NCBI GenBank assembly: GCA_001770205.1
Contig: MEQL01000061.1
Location: forward strand, 62,001-126,000
DNA: 64,000 nucleotides
Reading direction: 5' to 3'
Origin: Bdellovibrionales bacterium RIFOXYD12_FULL_39_22
Lineage (GTDB): Bacteria; Bdellovibrionota; Bacteriovoracia; Bacteriovoracales; Bacteriovoracaceae
Part shown: one piece after another, positions 16,239 to 25,154 of the stretch
How the letters are laid out: each line of letters begins with the position of its first letter
Numbering within the stretch: position 1 is the first letter of the stretch
The notes under the pieces: model-generated
Databases searched by the model: none
What the model was told of the DNA's origin: nothing
What the model saw: the letters and a program-made list of their open reading frames with translations, nothing else
Translations under genes and position numbers: made by a program

Positions 16239-18548
16239 CTAAAAAGCTCGTTTAAGCAAGACCTTCACAATTTGCATTTTAAAGCGGTTTTTTGCTAATG
16301 GTCGGGCCTCCTTGATCGCAACCTCTGCCGCCATGCTTGCGATCTCTTCCGAGGTAGATTGGCCCTTTAAATATTTCTCGACCTCATACATCCTAAGCGG
16401 AAGAGGGGCCACTGCTCCCAAAACTATTTTGGCATTTGCAATTATTTTACTTTTTCCTTTTTCATTATAACTTAACACCGTCGCCAAACTTACAATAGGA
16501 AAGTCTATCGCATTGCGAATTCTAAATTTTTGATAACGCTGTTCACTTCCAAATTCGGGAGTAGGAATTTCTATTTCTCTTACTATTTCATCTTGCTCTA
16601 AAATTTGTTCCGCGGAGAAAAATTCTTTTGCTTCAATCACTTTTTTAGTTGTTCTAATTTTGGCATCAAGTGCTAGCAGTACCGGGGCCAAATCGGAAGC
16701 ATTAACCGCGATACAACCACAATTTAGACACCGATTAACTTCTGTGGCCACTTCTCCAGTTCTTTCACTTTTATTATAACAACTGCTGTGCGTTTCTAAA
16801 AACTCTCCCAGATTGGAAGCTATCATTTTTGCTTGTGTCTTAGTTTTTCCTTTTCCTTTTGTTCCCGATAAAAAGCTATCAATACTGCTGGCCGCCAGCC
16901 GGCCGGCGGCAATAGCATCAATAACTGAGGCCGGCCCATGGGTAACATCTCCACCAGCAAACACCCCTTTTAAATTAGTCGCCTTACTCTTTGCATCGAC
17001 AACGATCAGCCCTCGCTCAACTCTAACCATTTTATCTGCATAACAAAGATCCGTGTTCTGGCCAATTGCTAGTATAATTTGATCGGCAGCAATTTTTTCT
17101 TTTTGCGATTGATCAAAGCTGGGATTAAAACGCCTTTCTTTATCAAAAACATTTAAGCATCTGACAAACTCAATCTCGGTTAATTTTCCATCTCTCTCAA
17201 TAATATTATGTGGCCCCCAAGAATTCATGAGTTTTATTCCTAAAGAAAGCGCCTCCTCAATCTCTTCCGTAAACGCCGGCATAGTTGCTCTATCTTCTAA
17301 ACAGGCCATAACCACCGAGGCCGCGCCAAATTTTTTAGCAGAGATGGCCACATCAATTGCCACATTTCCTCCACCAATAACAACTATCTTCTTTCCTTTG
17401 ATTGTTTTTTTCTGTTCATCAATGTTAACAAGAAAATCTATTCCGGAGGAGAGATGCTCTGATTTTTCCATCTTCAAAGTTTTTTGCTTCCATGCCCCTG
17501 TGGCCAAAAATAGTGCGCTAAATTTTTTCCGCAACTCTTTGAGCGTTTTTCCGCGAGGGCCGATCTCTACACCCAATTCAAACTTTATACCCATTTTCTC
17601 TAGAGCATTAATCTGTTTAATGACTAATTCTTTTGCTAAGCGATAGTCGGGAATCCCATATGTAAGCATCCCTCCGGCCTTGGCCATTTTATCAAACACC
17701 GTTACGCGATATCCTTGCACTCTCAAATAATAGGCAGCAGATAATCCCGCTGGCCCGGCCCCAACAATGGCCACTGTTTGGGCCTTTTGTTTTTTGGGGG
17801 CCTTCATTAATTTCCGAGTATTGGCCAAAATATAATCCCCTAAAAATGACTCTACTGATCTAATGGAAACTGGGGCGTCCCAATCTTTTCTATTACACGC
17901 CGACTCACAAAGATGTGGACAAACTCTTCCGGTCATTGCGGGCAACGGGTTATTCAATAAAATTGTTGCCGCAGCATCGACAGTTTTTTTGCTGCGCATT
18001 TGACTCATATAAGGAGCAATTTCCACATTGCCTGGACATGAATTAGTACACGCCGGATTACCTACTCGCACGGCACCAAAGATTGAGTGATAACGATTAT
18101 CGCCTAGAGCGGCACCACATTTAGTTCCACCTTTTCTTAGGCAATGGAATTGATTATCTGGCGCCCGATAGTACCAACAGCGTGGTTCTTGACAAATATT
18201 TCCCCCAATTGTCCCCATGTTTCTAATCTGGGGAGAGGCCACGGTACGTGCGGCCTGTGCCAGCATTATAAATTTTTCTTTAACTATTTTGTTAGAAATT
18301 ATTTCGTCTAAAGTGGTGAGTGCGCCAATACGCAAAACTTTTTTATCTTCTCTTATGTAATTAAGGCCAGGAATAGTTTTTAAATCAACAACCGTCTCTG
18401 GGAGTTCGGGATGAATTTTATCTTTTAGCGTTCCCAGTAAATCCGTTCCTCCGGCCATAACTTTTATCGTTTTTTTACTTTTCTCTTTTGCTAATTCGCT
18501 GGCGGCCTGTTGAAGAGAGGTAGCAGCGATATATTTAAAATTTTTCAT
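16239..18548 (-). CDS. CoxM-type FAD subunit with inserted GltD-like oxidoreductase
   Basis: The start is ATG 18548, six bases after AAAGG; a TTG two codons earlier is also in frame. Residues about 1-160 are the FAD-binding domain of molybdenum hydroxylase medium subunits ('VMAGGTDLLGTLKD', 'RNMGTIGGNICQEPRC'). Residues about 160-610 are a complete GltD-like unit: an N-terminal iron-sulfur region ('CTNSCPGNVEIAPYM', 'GRVCPHLCESACNR'), an FAD dinucleotide fold ('VAIVGAGPAG'), an NAD(P)H fold ('VVIGGGNVAID') and 'GVFAGGDVTHGPASVIDAIAAGR'. The sequence then returns to the FAD subunit at 'GCIAVNASDLAPVLLALDA' and ends in the CO-dehydrogenase flavoprotein C-terminal domain. The insertion lies in the loop that in 4-hydroxybenzoyl-CoA reductase carries a [4Fe-4S] cluster. 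It should link the hydroxylase to NAD(P)(H). Confidence 0.9.
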   Translation of the reverse strand: MKNFKYIAATSLQQAASELAKEKSKKTIKVMAGGTDLLGTLKDKIHPELPETVVDLKTIPGLNYIREDKKVLRIGALTTLDEIISNKIVKEKFIMLAQAARTVASPQIRNMGTIGGNICQEPRCWYYRAPDNQFHCLRKGGTKCGAALGDNRYHSIFGAVRVGNPACTNSCPGNVEIAPYMSQMRSKKTVDAAATILLNNPLPAMTGRVCPHLCESACNRKDWDAPVSIRSVESFLGDYILANTRKLMKAPKKQKAQTVAIVGAGPAGLSAAYYLRVQGYRVTVFDKMAKAGGMLTYGIPDYRLAKELVIKQINALEKMGIKFELGVEIGPRGKTLKELRKKFSALFLATGAWKQKTLKMEKSEHLSSGIDFLVNIDEQKKTIKGKKIVVIGGGNVAIDVAISAKKFGAASVVMACLEDRATMPAFTEEIEEALSLGIKLMNSWGPHNIIERDGKLTEIEFVRCLNVFDKERRFNPSFDQSQKEKIAADQIILAIGQNTDLCYADKMVRVERGLIVVDAKSKATNLKGVFAGGDVTHGPASVIDAIAAGRLAASSIDSFLSGTKGKGKTKTQAKMIASNLGEFLETHSSCYNKSERTGEVATEVNRCLNCGCIAVNASDLAPVLLALDAKIRTTKKVIEAKEFFSAEQILEQDEIVREIEIPTPEFGSEQRYQKFRIRNAIDFPIVSLATVLSYNEKGKSKIIANAKIVLGAVAPLPLRMYEVEKYLKGQSTSEEIASMAAEVAIKEARPLAKNRFKMQIVKVLLKRAF

Positions 18549-18557
18549 AAGCAACCT

Positions 18558-20915
18558 TTATGCTTTGCCCAAGGCCACAAGAACTTTCTCTGGCTTAATG
18601 GGGATATCGTTAATTCTAACGCCTATGGCGTTATAGATAGCATTTAAAACGGCCCGCGGAGTACAGGTAACGGTTCCTTCACCAATACCGCAAGCACCAT
18701 ATTCACCGGCACCTTTCCACACTTCCATTAGCACTGGTTCAATTTCTGGCATGTCGGCCATCGTGGGAATTTTATAATCTATCAAATTAAAATTTAGTGG
18801 AACTCCGGTGGCCTCATCGTATATGATCTCTTCTGTTAATGCCTCTCCTAATCCCATGCACTGGCCACCAATTTGCTGCGCCTCTGCTCCGGAGGCAAAC
18901 ATAACGGTTCCACAATCGTTGAGCACCACCAACTTTAACACCTCCACCTTCCCTGTTTCCGTATCCACTTCTACTTCCGCAAAAGTTGCGATGTATGGTA
19001 CTCCTGTTTTTTCGCTATTGGGAGCTCGGCCGAGCCGAATAACAATCGGAATTAGATCTCCCGAATTCATTAATTCCTTCACTGTCATGCTGGCCCTTTT
19101 TGAGTTTTTTAGAAAAACATTGCCCTCTAGAATATCTAGATCCTCTATTTTTTGCTTCATCACCTTTGCCGCTTTTTCCAATAACCTAATTTTCAAATCT
19201 CGAGCAGCATGTGCAATCACCTCTGATTGCAAATAGGCAACTGCACTATCGGTTTGCACACAATCTTTTAAGCTCGTCTCGGTATCCACAACGTGTGGCC
19301 ATAAAATATCTGAAGGGGTGATTCCTAAAAAGCTAAGGGCCTCCGCGCAACCTAATACATTGCAGGTGTTCGAACCAGTTCCTGTTTCTACGGTGGGTGC
19401 TTCTAACATGACTGTGCAATCGGTATTTAAAGTTATACCAACTTGAATTTCTCCACGCCGTGCTTCCTGCCACTCAGCATGCCAGGCCGGGTGAAAAGAA
19501 AAACCCACACCCTGTTTTTTAACGCCGGGATATTTTCCGGGTTTATGTCGTTTACTCTTCCAGCCAATCCTTTCAGCTCCCTCTTTTAAAACGGCCAACA
19601 AACTTTTATCTGGCCGCGAGCCCCACTCATGGCCAAAATTTTTTATTGCCAAATCAATGGGATCCATTACTAACTTTTCGGCCAGCATATCCACCATATG
19701 GCCAAAGATCAGATTAAATTGCGAATTGCCAACTCCTCTCATCATGCAAGCAGGAAGCTTATTGGTGTAAACGCCATAGGATTCCATTTTAATATTGGGA
19801 ATGTGTGCCAACGCCACTTCGGTGATTTCCGTTGGCGCAAATTTTAATGCGAACATGGTATGATCTGCGTAGGCACCCGCATTGCCAATAGATTTAAACT
19901 GCATGGCAGTTATCGTTCCATCTTTTCGGGCCCCCATTTTTCCTCGATAAATTGCAGGTTGACGAGAATCATGAAAACTGTCGCGACGAGTATGTCTAAA
20001 TTTTACCGGACATCCTGTTTTTTTTGACAAGAGCGCTGTAAAAAGAAAAAAAGGTTGATCTCCAGTATCACCTCGTCCAAACTGTCCTCCCACGTAGGAA
20101 CTAATGATTCTTACTTTGTGAATGGGAATATTGAGCATCTCACTGATATGCATTCGAGACTGATCGGCCTCAAAAGAATTTGAACGTACAGTTATTTTAT
20201 CATCCTTCCAATCTACTAAGCAGCACCAATTATCCAACGATGCTTGAGTAGCATTGTGATGGATAGAGGTATCCTCTACCACGATATCTGCTTCGGCAAA
20301 CGCATGATCTACGTTGCCTCGATTAACAAAAACATCCTCTCCTCCAATGATATCTTTGGGCAAAATATTATTAGGTGAAATATCTGCATGGATAATTGGA
20401 GCACCAGGTTTCATTGCTTCCAATGGATCAAGCACAAACGGCAAAACCTCCCATTCCACTTTTATTAGTCGCAATGCCTCTTCTGCGATCTCTTCACTTT
20501 CAGCGGCCACCACCGCGCCAACCTCATCTGTGGCCCAACAAGCGTGATCACCCAAAACACGGCGATCACGAAAATGTCGCCACATCATACGATCATATGA
20601 AACAGTGTCCACACCATCGGTCCAACCCGCATTGGTCACACGTAGTGAGGCAAATTCTGGATCCTGGTAAGTTAAAATGGCCCGCACTCCCGGCAAGGCC
20701 GCCGCTGCACTGGTATCCATGCTTTTAATTTTGGCATGGGCATAGGGACTCCGCAGAACTTTGGCATAAAGCATATCAGGGTAATTACTTTTCAGAGTAA
20801 TATCGTCTACAAATTTCACTTTTCCAGAGGCCTTCTCTTGGCCGTCTATGCGTGGACGATATCCTCCAATAAACTTGCGAGGAGTTCGTGGAGTGTATGG
20901 CCTCGGATTATTCAT
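18558..20915 (-). CDS. Molybdopterin-binding large subunit, xanthine dehydrogenase family
   Basis: This 785-residue subunit should hold the molybdenum-pterin cytosine dinucleotide site where a purine, aldehyde or aromatic substrate is hydroxylated or reduced. It has the aldehyde oxidase a/b hammerhead domain (about 25-145; 'SGKVKFVDDI', 'LRSPYAHAKI'), then the molybdopterin domains with 'YVGGQFGRG', 'ACMMRGVG', 'VETGTGSNT' and the C-terminal 'GACGIGEGTVTCTPRAVLNAI', whose glutamate sits where the family's catalytic Glu is found. Nothing visible fixes the substrate. It overlaps the [2Fe-2S] gene by 8 bases and precedes the FAD-subunit gene by 9. No molybdenum cofactor or XdhC-like maturation gene is in the window. 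Confidence 0.92.
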   Translation of the reverse strand: MNNPRPYTPRTPRKFIGGYRPRIDGQEKASGKVKFVDDITLKSNYPDMLYAKVLRSPYAHAKIKSMDTSAAAALPGVRAILTYQDPEFASLRVTNAGWTDGVDTVSYDRMMWRHFRDRRVLGDHACWATDEVGAVVAAESEEIAEEALRLIKVEWEVLPFVLDPLEAMKPGAPIIHADISPNNILPKDIIGGEDVFVNRGNVDHAFAEADIVVEDTSIHHNATQASLDNWCCLVDWKDDKITVRSNSFEADQSRMHISEMLNIPIHKVRIISSYVGGQFGRGDTGDQPFFLFTALLSKKTGCPVKFRHTRRDSFHDSRQPAIYRGKMGARKDGTITAMQFKSIGNAGAYADHTMFALKFAPTEITEVALAHIPNIKMESYGVYTNKLPACMMRGVGNSQFNLIFGHMVDMLAEKLVMDPIDLAIKNFGHEWGSRPDKSLLAVLKEGAERIGWKSKRHKPGKYPGVKKQGVGFSFHPAWHAEWQEARRGEIQVGITLNTDCTVMLEAPTVETGTGSNTCNVLGCAEALSFLGITPSDILWPHVVDTETSLKDCVQTDSAVAYLQSEVIAHAARDLKIRLLEKAAKVMKQKIEDLDILEGNVFLKNSKRASMTVKELMNSGDLIPIVIRLGRAPNSEKTGVPYIATFAEVEVDTETGKVEVLKLVVLNDCGTVMFASGAEAQQIGGQCMGLGEALTEEIIYDEATGVPLNFNLIDYKIPTMADMPEIEPVLMEVWKGAGEYGACGIGEGTVTCTPRAVLNAIYNAIGVRINDIPIKPEKVLVALGKA

Positions 20916-21453
20916 GGCATTCTCCTTTGTTTGCTATTTTTTCTCCTGCATGCATAACCGCTTGGGCCACTCCCGAATAACAACCACAACGACAAATGTG
21001 TCCAGAAAGAGCTTCTTTGACTTCTCCAATATTTGGCCGCGGATTTTCCTTAAGCAGTGCTTTCGCGCTCATAACAAACCCGGGAGTACAAAGGCCACAT
21101 TGCAAGGCCGTCCCATATCCGGGCGCACATTGCTGTGCAAATGCCTCTACAACCGGATCATTTTTTTCTAGTCCTTCTATTGTAACTACTTCATGGCCCT
21201 CTGCCTGCACCGCCAACATCATGCACGATAACACCGTTTTTCCATCCATTAAGATCGTACAGGCACCGCAGGCCCCTTCATTGCAAGCTACTTTGAGTCC
21301 GGTAAATCCCAATTTTTCTCGCAAAAAATATGATAGCGTCATTGTAGGATTAATTTCACAGGAAGAATCCGTTCCCAGTGAAAACTCTCGCCAATTCCCA
21401 TTTATTTTTATTCGCACACTATTTCTATTTTGACTGGATAACTTTTTTGCCAT
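20908..21453 (-). CDS. [2Fe-2S] small subunit of molybdenum hydroxylase
   Basis: The start is ATG 21453, behind AGGGA at good spacing; the longer frame upstream is not needed. The 181-residue protein has the plant-type ferredoxin cluster site 'CNEGACGACTILMDGKTVLSC' (residues about 60-81) and the second, all-helical cluster site 'QCGLCTPGFVMS...GHICRCGCYSG'. These two clusters pass electrons between the molybdenum site and FAD. It is the first gene of the three-gene operon, the usual small-large-medium order. Confidence 0.95.
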   Translation of the reverse strand: MAKKLSSQNRNSVRIKINGNWREFSLGTDSSCEINPTMTLSYFLREKLGFTGLKVACNEGACGACTILMDGKTVLSCMMLAVQAEGHEVVTIEGLEKNDPVVEAFAQQCAPGYGTALQCGLCTPGFVMSAKALLKENPRPNIGEVKEALSGHICRCGCYSGVAQAVMHAGEKIANKGECHE

Positions 21454-21567
21454 GATAATTTCCCTGATAATTTTTTTGTTGATAAATTGTCGTACCGTTT
21501 TAATCCGCATGTCAAGGTTATGAGAAATTAAATGCGTAGGTCCTGTTTTGAAAAGACAAATAACAGA

Positions 21568-23277
21568 CTATGCAATCTGTACAACAGTAATCGGCTTATA
21601 TCCCAAAATGTTGTTGGCAAACTTACGAATAGCAATTCGCAACGTTTCTTCTAAGGCCGCTATTTCTTCTTCTGATCCTGCGATTGAAGCAGAGATCAAA
21701 TCATCTTTAATTTTATAGGCCATTTCTCGAATATTTTCTTGATAGGTGTTAAACATTTCGGGCAGGCCTAAAAATTTAATTTTGGCAAAGCTCGCATTAT
21801 TTAAATTCTCTCTGCCTTTGCCGTTATTGTTCTTGTTTTTACTGTTGCTATTTCTATTACTATTGCTTAATTTTGCGACACTAATTGCCAAGACAATCAG
21901 CCCTGACTCTGCAATTTTTCGCTTCTGAGAGATGGCAGATGATTCTATTTCAAGATCATTACCATGAATAATAGTTAGTTTGGGGCCAACATTTCTTTCT
22001 ATGTTAACTTCTAATTTCTCTGTTAATGACAATTCATCAAATGCCCGCAGACCGATCGCGGAGATATTCATTTGCAAAGAGTCAATAAACTCTAAATGTC
22101 TTTTAATAAAATAGTGTGTCCCATGCACTGGGATAGCATGAGTGGGTTGAAATGCCCCATACAACTGTCGCAACTCTTCTTTGGATGGGTGGCCAGTTGA
22201 GTGGATTTCATATTCATTAGCGGTGTAGATAAAACATCCTGCCTGACAAATTTCATCTACGATGGCATTAACCTTACTCTCATTTCCTGGAATGGCCCGC
22301 GAGCTAAAAATAAAAGTATCACTTGGACACATTGTAAACGTTGAGTCATTCCCACTAGTCACTCGTTTAAGGGCCCCTTTAAAATCTCCCTGACAGCCAG
22401 AGGCGAAGATAACAAGATTTTTTGCGGTGGGATCTTTCAATTCGTCAATTTTAGTAAGATGGTAAGATGTGTCCAGTAGCTTTAATTCTTGGGCCGCTTC
22501 GATATAACTTATTACGGATCTCCCATGTGGCACGACTCGTTTTTTTTGCGCTTTAGCTATTGATAAAATTGTCTTGATTCGTGCAATATTGGAGGGAAAG
22601 GCGGTAATAAATATCCGGCCAGGGGCCTGAGCAAAAATCTTCTCCAAATTTGGCACTATTTCAGCTTCCGTTGGCCCTCGTTTATCCATCAAAATATTGG
22701 TGCTATCTGCAAAAAGTAACCGTACTTTAAACTTAGCAACTAACGAGGAAATATTATCGAGATTAAATTTCTGGCCGAAATAATTGGCCGGATCTGTTTT
22801 AAAGTCTGAAACATATAGCAAACAGTATGAATTTTTCTGATCGAAGACAAAAAGGCCAAAGGAATCAGGAATAGAATGATTTACGCGAATTGGCCTAATT
22901 GCTAGTTTTCCAATATTAATATCTACCATTTCTGAGTAACTAGAGATGGTTCCCTTCAATTTTTTTTCATGTAGTTTGCGCTGAATAAGACTTTGTGCAA
23001 AAGGTGGAGCATAAACCAGAAGCTGCGGAAATTTTTTTATTACCATGTGAATAGCACCGATATGATCTTCGTGTGCATGAGTGACAATTAGTGCATCAAT
23101 CCGCTCAATTGATGAAAGATCGGGAAGTAGGAAATCCACCCCAAAGACATCTTCTCGAGGAAAGAGCATTCCGGCATCAATTAAAACTACCGTCTCGCAA
23201 GTTGTGAGCAAGAACATATTGGCGCCAATTTCACCGATGCCGCCCAGGGGTTTTATTGTAATCAGATTTTTATCCAT
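21568..23277 (-). CDS. rnj: Ribonuclease J family beta-CASP nuclease
   Basis: RNase J processes and degrades RNA as an endonuclease and 5'-3' exonuclease. The metallo-beta-lactamase motifs are present ('THAHEDHIGAIH', 'RVNHSIPDSFG', 'YVSDFKTD'), as are the beta-CASP motifs ('IFITAFPSNIARI', 'GCQGDFKGALKR', 'IPVHGTHYFIKRHLEF'). A low-complexity Asn/Ser/Lys-rich linker (about residues 467-490) separates the core from a C-terminal domain, where homologues have a shorter hinge. At 569 residues it is slightly longer than the roughly 555 usual. The start is uncertain: ATG 23277 has AGGA only three bases away, and a TTG lies four codons upstream. It is divergent from prmA. Confidence 0.92.
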   Translation of the reverse strand: MDKNLITIKPLGGIGEIGANMFLLTTCETVVLIDAGMLFPREDVFGVDFLLPDLSSIERIDALIVTHAHEDHIGAIHMVIKKFPQLLVYAPPFAQSLIQRKLHEKKLKGTISSYSEMVDINIGKLAIRPIRVNHSIPDSFGLFVFDQKNSYCLLYVSDFKTDPANYFGQKFNLDNISSLVAKFKVRLLFADSTNILMDKRGPTEAEIVPNLEKIFAQAPGRIFITAFPSNIARIKTILSIAKAQKKRVVPHGRSVISYIEAAQELKLLDTSYHLTKIDELKDPTAKNLVIFASGCQGDFKGALKRVTSGNDSTFTMCPSDTFIFSSRAIPGNESKVNAIVDEICQAGCFIYTANEYEIHSTGHPSKEELRQLYGAFQPTHAIPVHGTHYFIKRHLEFIDSLQMNISAIGLRAFDELSLTEKLEVNIERNVGPKLTIIHGNDLEIESSAISQKRKIAESGLIVLAISVAKLSNSNRNSNSKNKNNNGKGRENLNNASFAKIKFLGLPEMFNTYQENIREMAYKIKDDLISASIAGSEEEIAALEETLRIAIRKFANNILGYKPITVVQIA

Positions 23278-23342
23278 CTTTCCTGCCAATTTAAATATTT
23301 TTCTACCAATCTGAGATAGAGTATAGTAGATCGTCTCTGATT

Positions 23343-24329
23343 ATGAAAGACGAGATCTTCTACACAATTGTTGTTTCTAAAATGGCCGCCGATATTACTG
23401 CGGCAAAAAAGATGGCAAAACTGACCGAATTGGCCATGCAGAAGTTTGGTTGTAATGGCGTTGAAGAATTTTCACTAGATGAAGTTTCTATCGATAATAT
23501 TATTGGCGCCGACGCCTATGCGAAGGATGTTCTTCCGGCCAATGTTGTTGAGCGAATTGTAGAAAGCGAAAAGTACAACAGTAGCGCAGTAAAGTTTTTC
23601 TTCTATGGTACCGATTGTGAGCACAATGTCGAAAAGTTTAGAAAATATTTGCTGCAAAAAAACTTTTTTTTTCAAGAAATATCTACTCTCTCTTCCGATT
23701 GGAATGCTGAATGGAAAAAACACTACTCGCCAATTAAAATTTCCGACACTCTTTTCATCATTCCTGAATGGGAAAAAAGCAACTATCCATCTTCGGGCCA
23801 TATTTTCATCAATCCGGGGCAGGGTTTCGGCACCGGAAATCATGAAACAACTCACCTCTGCTTACAACTTTTAGATGAACTTTTTCTGCCAAAAAACCCC
23901 ATGGTTTTGGATTTTGGTTGTGGCTCTGGAATTTTAGGCATTGCAGCGATTAAACTTAAAGCGGCACTCGTAGATTTTTGCGATATTGATCGCCAGGCCC
24001 TAGACAACTGCAAAGAAAACATTGCTCTTAATTTTGAACTAAGTACGCTTAGCGGCTCTTCCATTGTTATTCGCCCTCGCTTAAATTTAGGGAAAAAATA
24101 TACATTGGTTTTTGCCAATTTACTTTATCCCATAATTCGCGAGGAGCAAAAAATTTTGGCCTCTTTCGTGGCCGGTGGGGGATATTTAATGCTTTCAGGA
24201 ATTTTAAATGAGCAAGTCGATGACACGCTGGCCCTTTTTTCTACTTCCGACTTTAAACTAATAACACATCGAAAGCGACAAGATTGGTCGGCACTCCTTT
24301 TACAGAAAACAGGAGCAGTAGTTTTATGA
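23343..24329 (+). CDS. prmA: Ribosomal protein L11 methyltransferase
   Basis: PrmA trimethylates the N-terminus and lysines of ribosomal protein L11 using S-adenosylmethionine. The 328-residue product has the substrate-binding N-terminal region and a Rossmann methyltransferase core: 'NPGQGFGTGNHETTHLCL' (matching the family 'dPG.AFGTG.H.TT'), 'VLDFGCGSGILGIAA', 'DIDRQAL', and 'VFANLLYPII' at the catalytic NLL/NIL position. The end overlaps rsmE in an ATGA junction, so translation is probably coupled. Confidence 0.92.
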   Translation: MKDEIFYTIVVSKMAADITAAKKMAKLTELAMQKFGCNGVEEFSLDEVSIDNIIGADAYAKDVLPANVVERIVESEKYNSSAVKFFFYGTDCEHNVEKFRKYLLQKNFFFQEISTLSSDWNAEWKKHYSPIKISDTLFIIPEWEKSNYPSSGHIFINPGQGFGTGNHETTHLCLQLLDELFLPKNPMVLDFGCGSGILGIAAIKLKAALVDFCDIDRQALDNCKENIALNFELSTLSGSSIVIRPRLNLGKKYTLVFANLLYPIIREEQKILASFVAGGGYLMLSGILNEQVDDTLALFSTSDFKLITHRKRQDWSALLLQKTGAVVL

Positions 24330-25057
24330 GAAGCGTCTATCTTCCCCAGCTTTGTCCGGAAGGGGAGAGCGTTATTATTACCGAGCGAGAACAACTGCAT
24401 CATCTTTCTACGGTAGTTCGTTTGCGGCCTTGTGAGAAAATTTTGGCACTAAATGGTGCTGGCCTAAAAGTTTTTTGCACGGCAACTAGTATTGAAAAAA
24501 ATGCCATAACCCTAACTATAAACTCTCATGAGGTCGTAGCACCTTTGTCTCAATTAGATCTGCTGCTTGCCCCACCTAAGCGGCCAGCTTTAGAAGAGAT
24601 TGTTCGCCAATCTACAGAACTAGGGATCGGAAATATTTTTCTTCTTCAATCTCAATTTGCTCAAGAGGTTGAAATTGGAGAAGGAAAAAGTCGTTTTTTA
24701 AAAATTATAGAGAGCGCCATGATCCAATCTAATAATCCCTTTTTTACTAAATTCGAGCAAACTATCCCTTTTGCCGACCTAGAGATATTTCTTAAGCAGG
24801 CAAAGTATGAAAAAATTTTTTACTTTACTTCTCTTGCTTCGACCGCGGCCTTTCCCTCTCCTGCGCTACCTTTAACCAAAAAAGATAAAACTCTTTTTAT
24901 TATTGGCCCCGAGGGGGGATTTTCCACCGAGGAGGAGAGCTACTTTTCTAACAATCCTCAGATTTCAAAACATCATTTAAATAGTTACATTTTGAAGGCC
25001 CAAACAGCAGTTGTAGCGGCAGCAGGATTTCTATTGGGATCACAATCTAATGAATAA
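24326..25057 (+). CDS. rsmE: 16S rRNA m3U1498 methyltransferase
   Basis: RsmE methylates N3 of U1498 of 16S rRNA in the assembled small subunit. The start is ATG 24326, overlapping the prmA stop, with AGGAG upstream; the open frame extends further 5' but inside prmA. The 243-residue protein has the PUA-like N-terminal region ('REQLHHLSTVVRL', 'GLKVFC') and the SPOUT knot: 'LLLAPPKRPALEEIVRQSTELGI', 'IIGPEGGFSTEEE' and 'LKAQTAVVAA', the last close to the family's 'iLRaETA' signature. Confidence 0.92.
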   Translation: MRSVYLPQLCPEGESVIITEREQLHHLSTVVRLRPCEKILALNGAGLKVFCTATSIEKNAITLTINSHEVVAPLSQLDLLLAPPKRPALEEIVRQSTELGIGNIFLLQSQFAQEVEIGEGKSRFLKIIESAMIQSNNPFFTKFEQTIPFADLEIFLKQAKYEKIFYFTSLASTAAFPSPALPLTKKDKTLFIIGPEGGFSTEEESYFSNNPQISKHHLNSYILKAQTAVVAAAGFLLGSQSNE

Positions 25058-25060
25058 AAA

Positions 25061-25120
25061 TGTTTTTGCTCTTTCTAACTTTTAGAAAATTTGAAAACAG
25101 CAAAAACAAATTATAATTTG
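25061..25120. repeat. Nested inverted repeats, possible terminator/promoter region
   Basis: TGTTTTTGCT (25061-25070) is perfectly repeated in inverse at 25099-25108. Between them is a second perfect stem, TTTCTAA/TTAGAAA (25072-25078 and 25082-25088, loop CTT). Directly after, 25107-25120 is a perfect 14-base palindrome (CAAATTATAATTTG) containing a TATAAT-like element. It lies between rsmE and the RDD gene and may act as a terminator for prmA-rsmE plus a promoter for the next operon. Confidence 0.45.
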
Positions 25121-25154
25121 CTTTTATCCTGCGAATGCTTTATTTTTTTCTTAT

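Noticed and set aside
17227-17646. Plus-strand 139-codon frame opposite the GltD-like module
   Set aside because: It is antisense to a dinucleotide-binding domain, and its Ser/Phe-rich composition is what reverse complement of such sequence gives.
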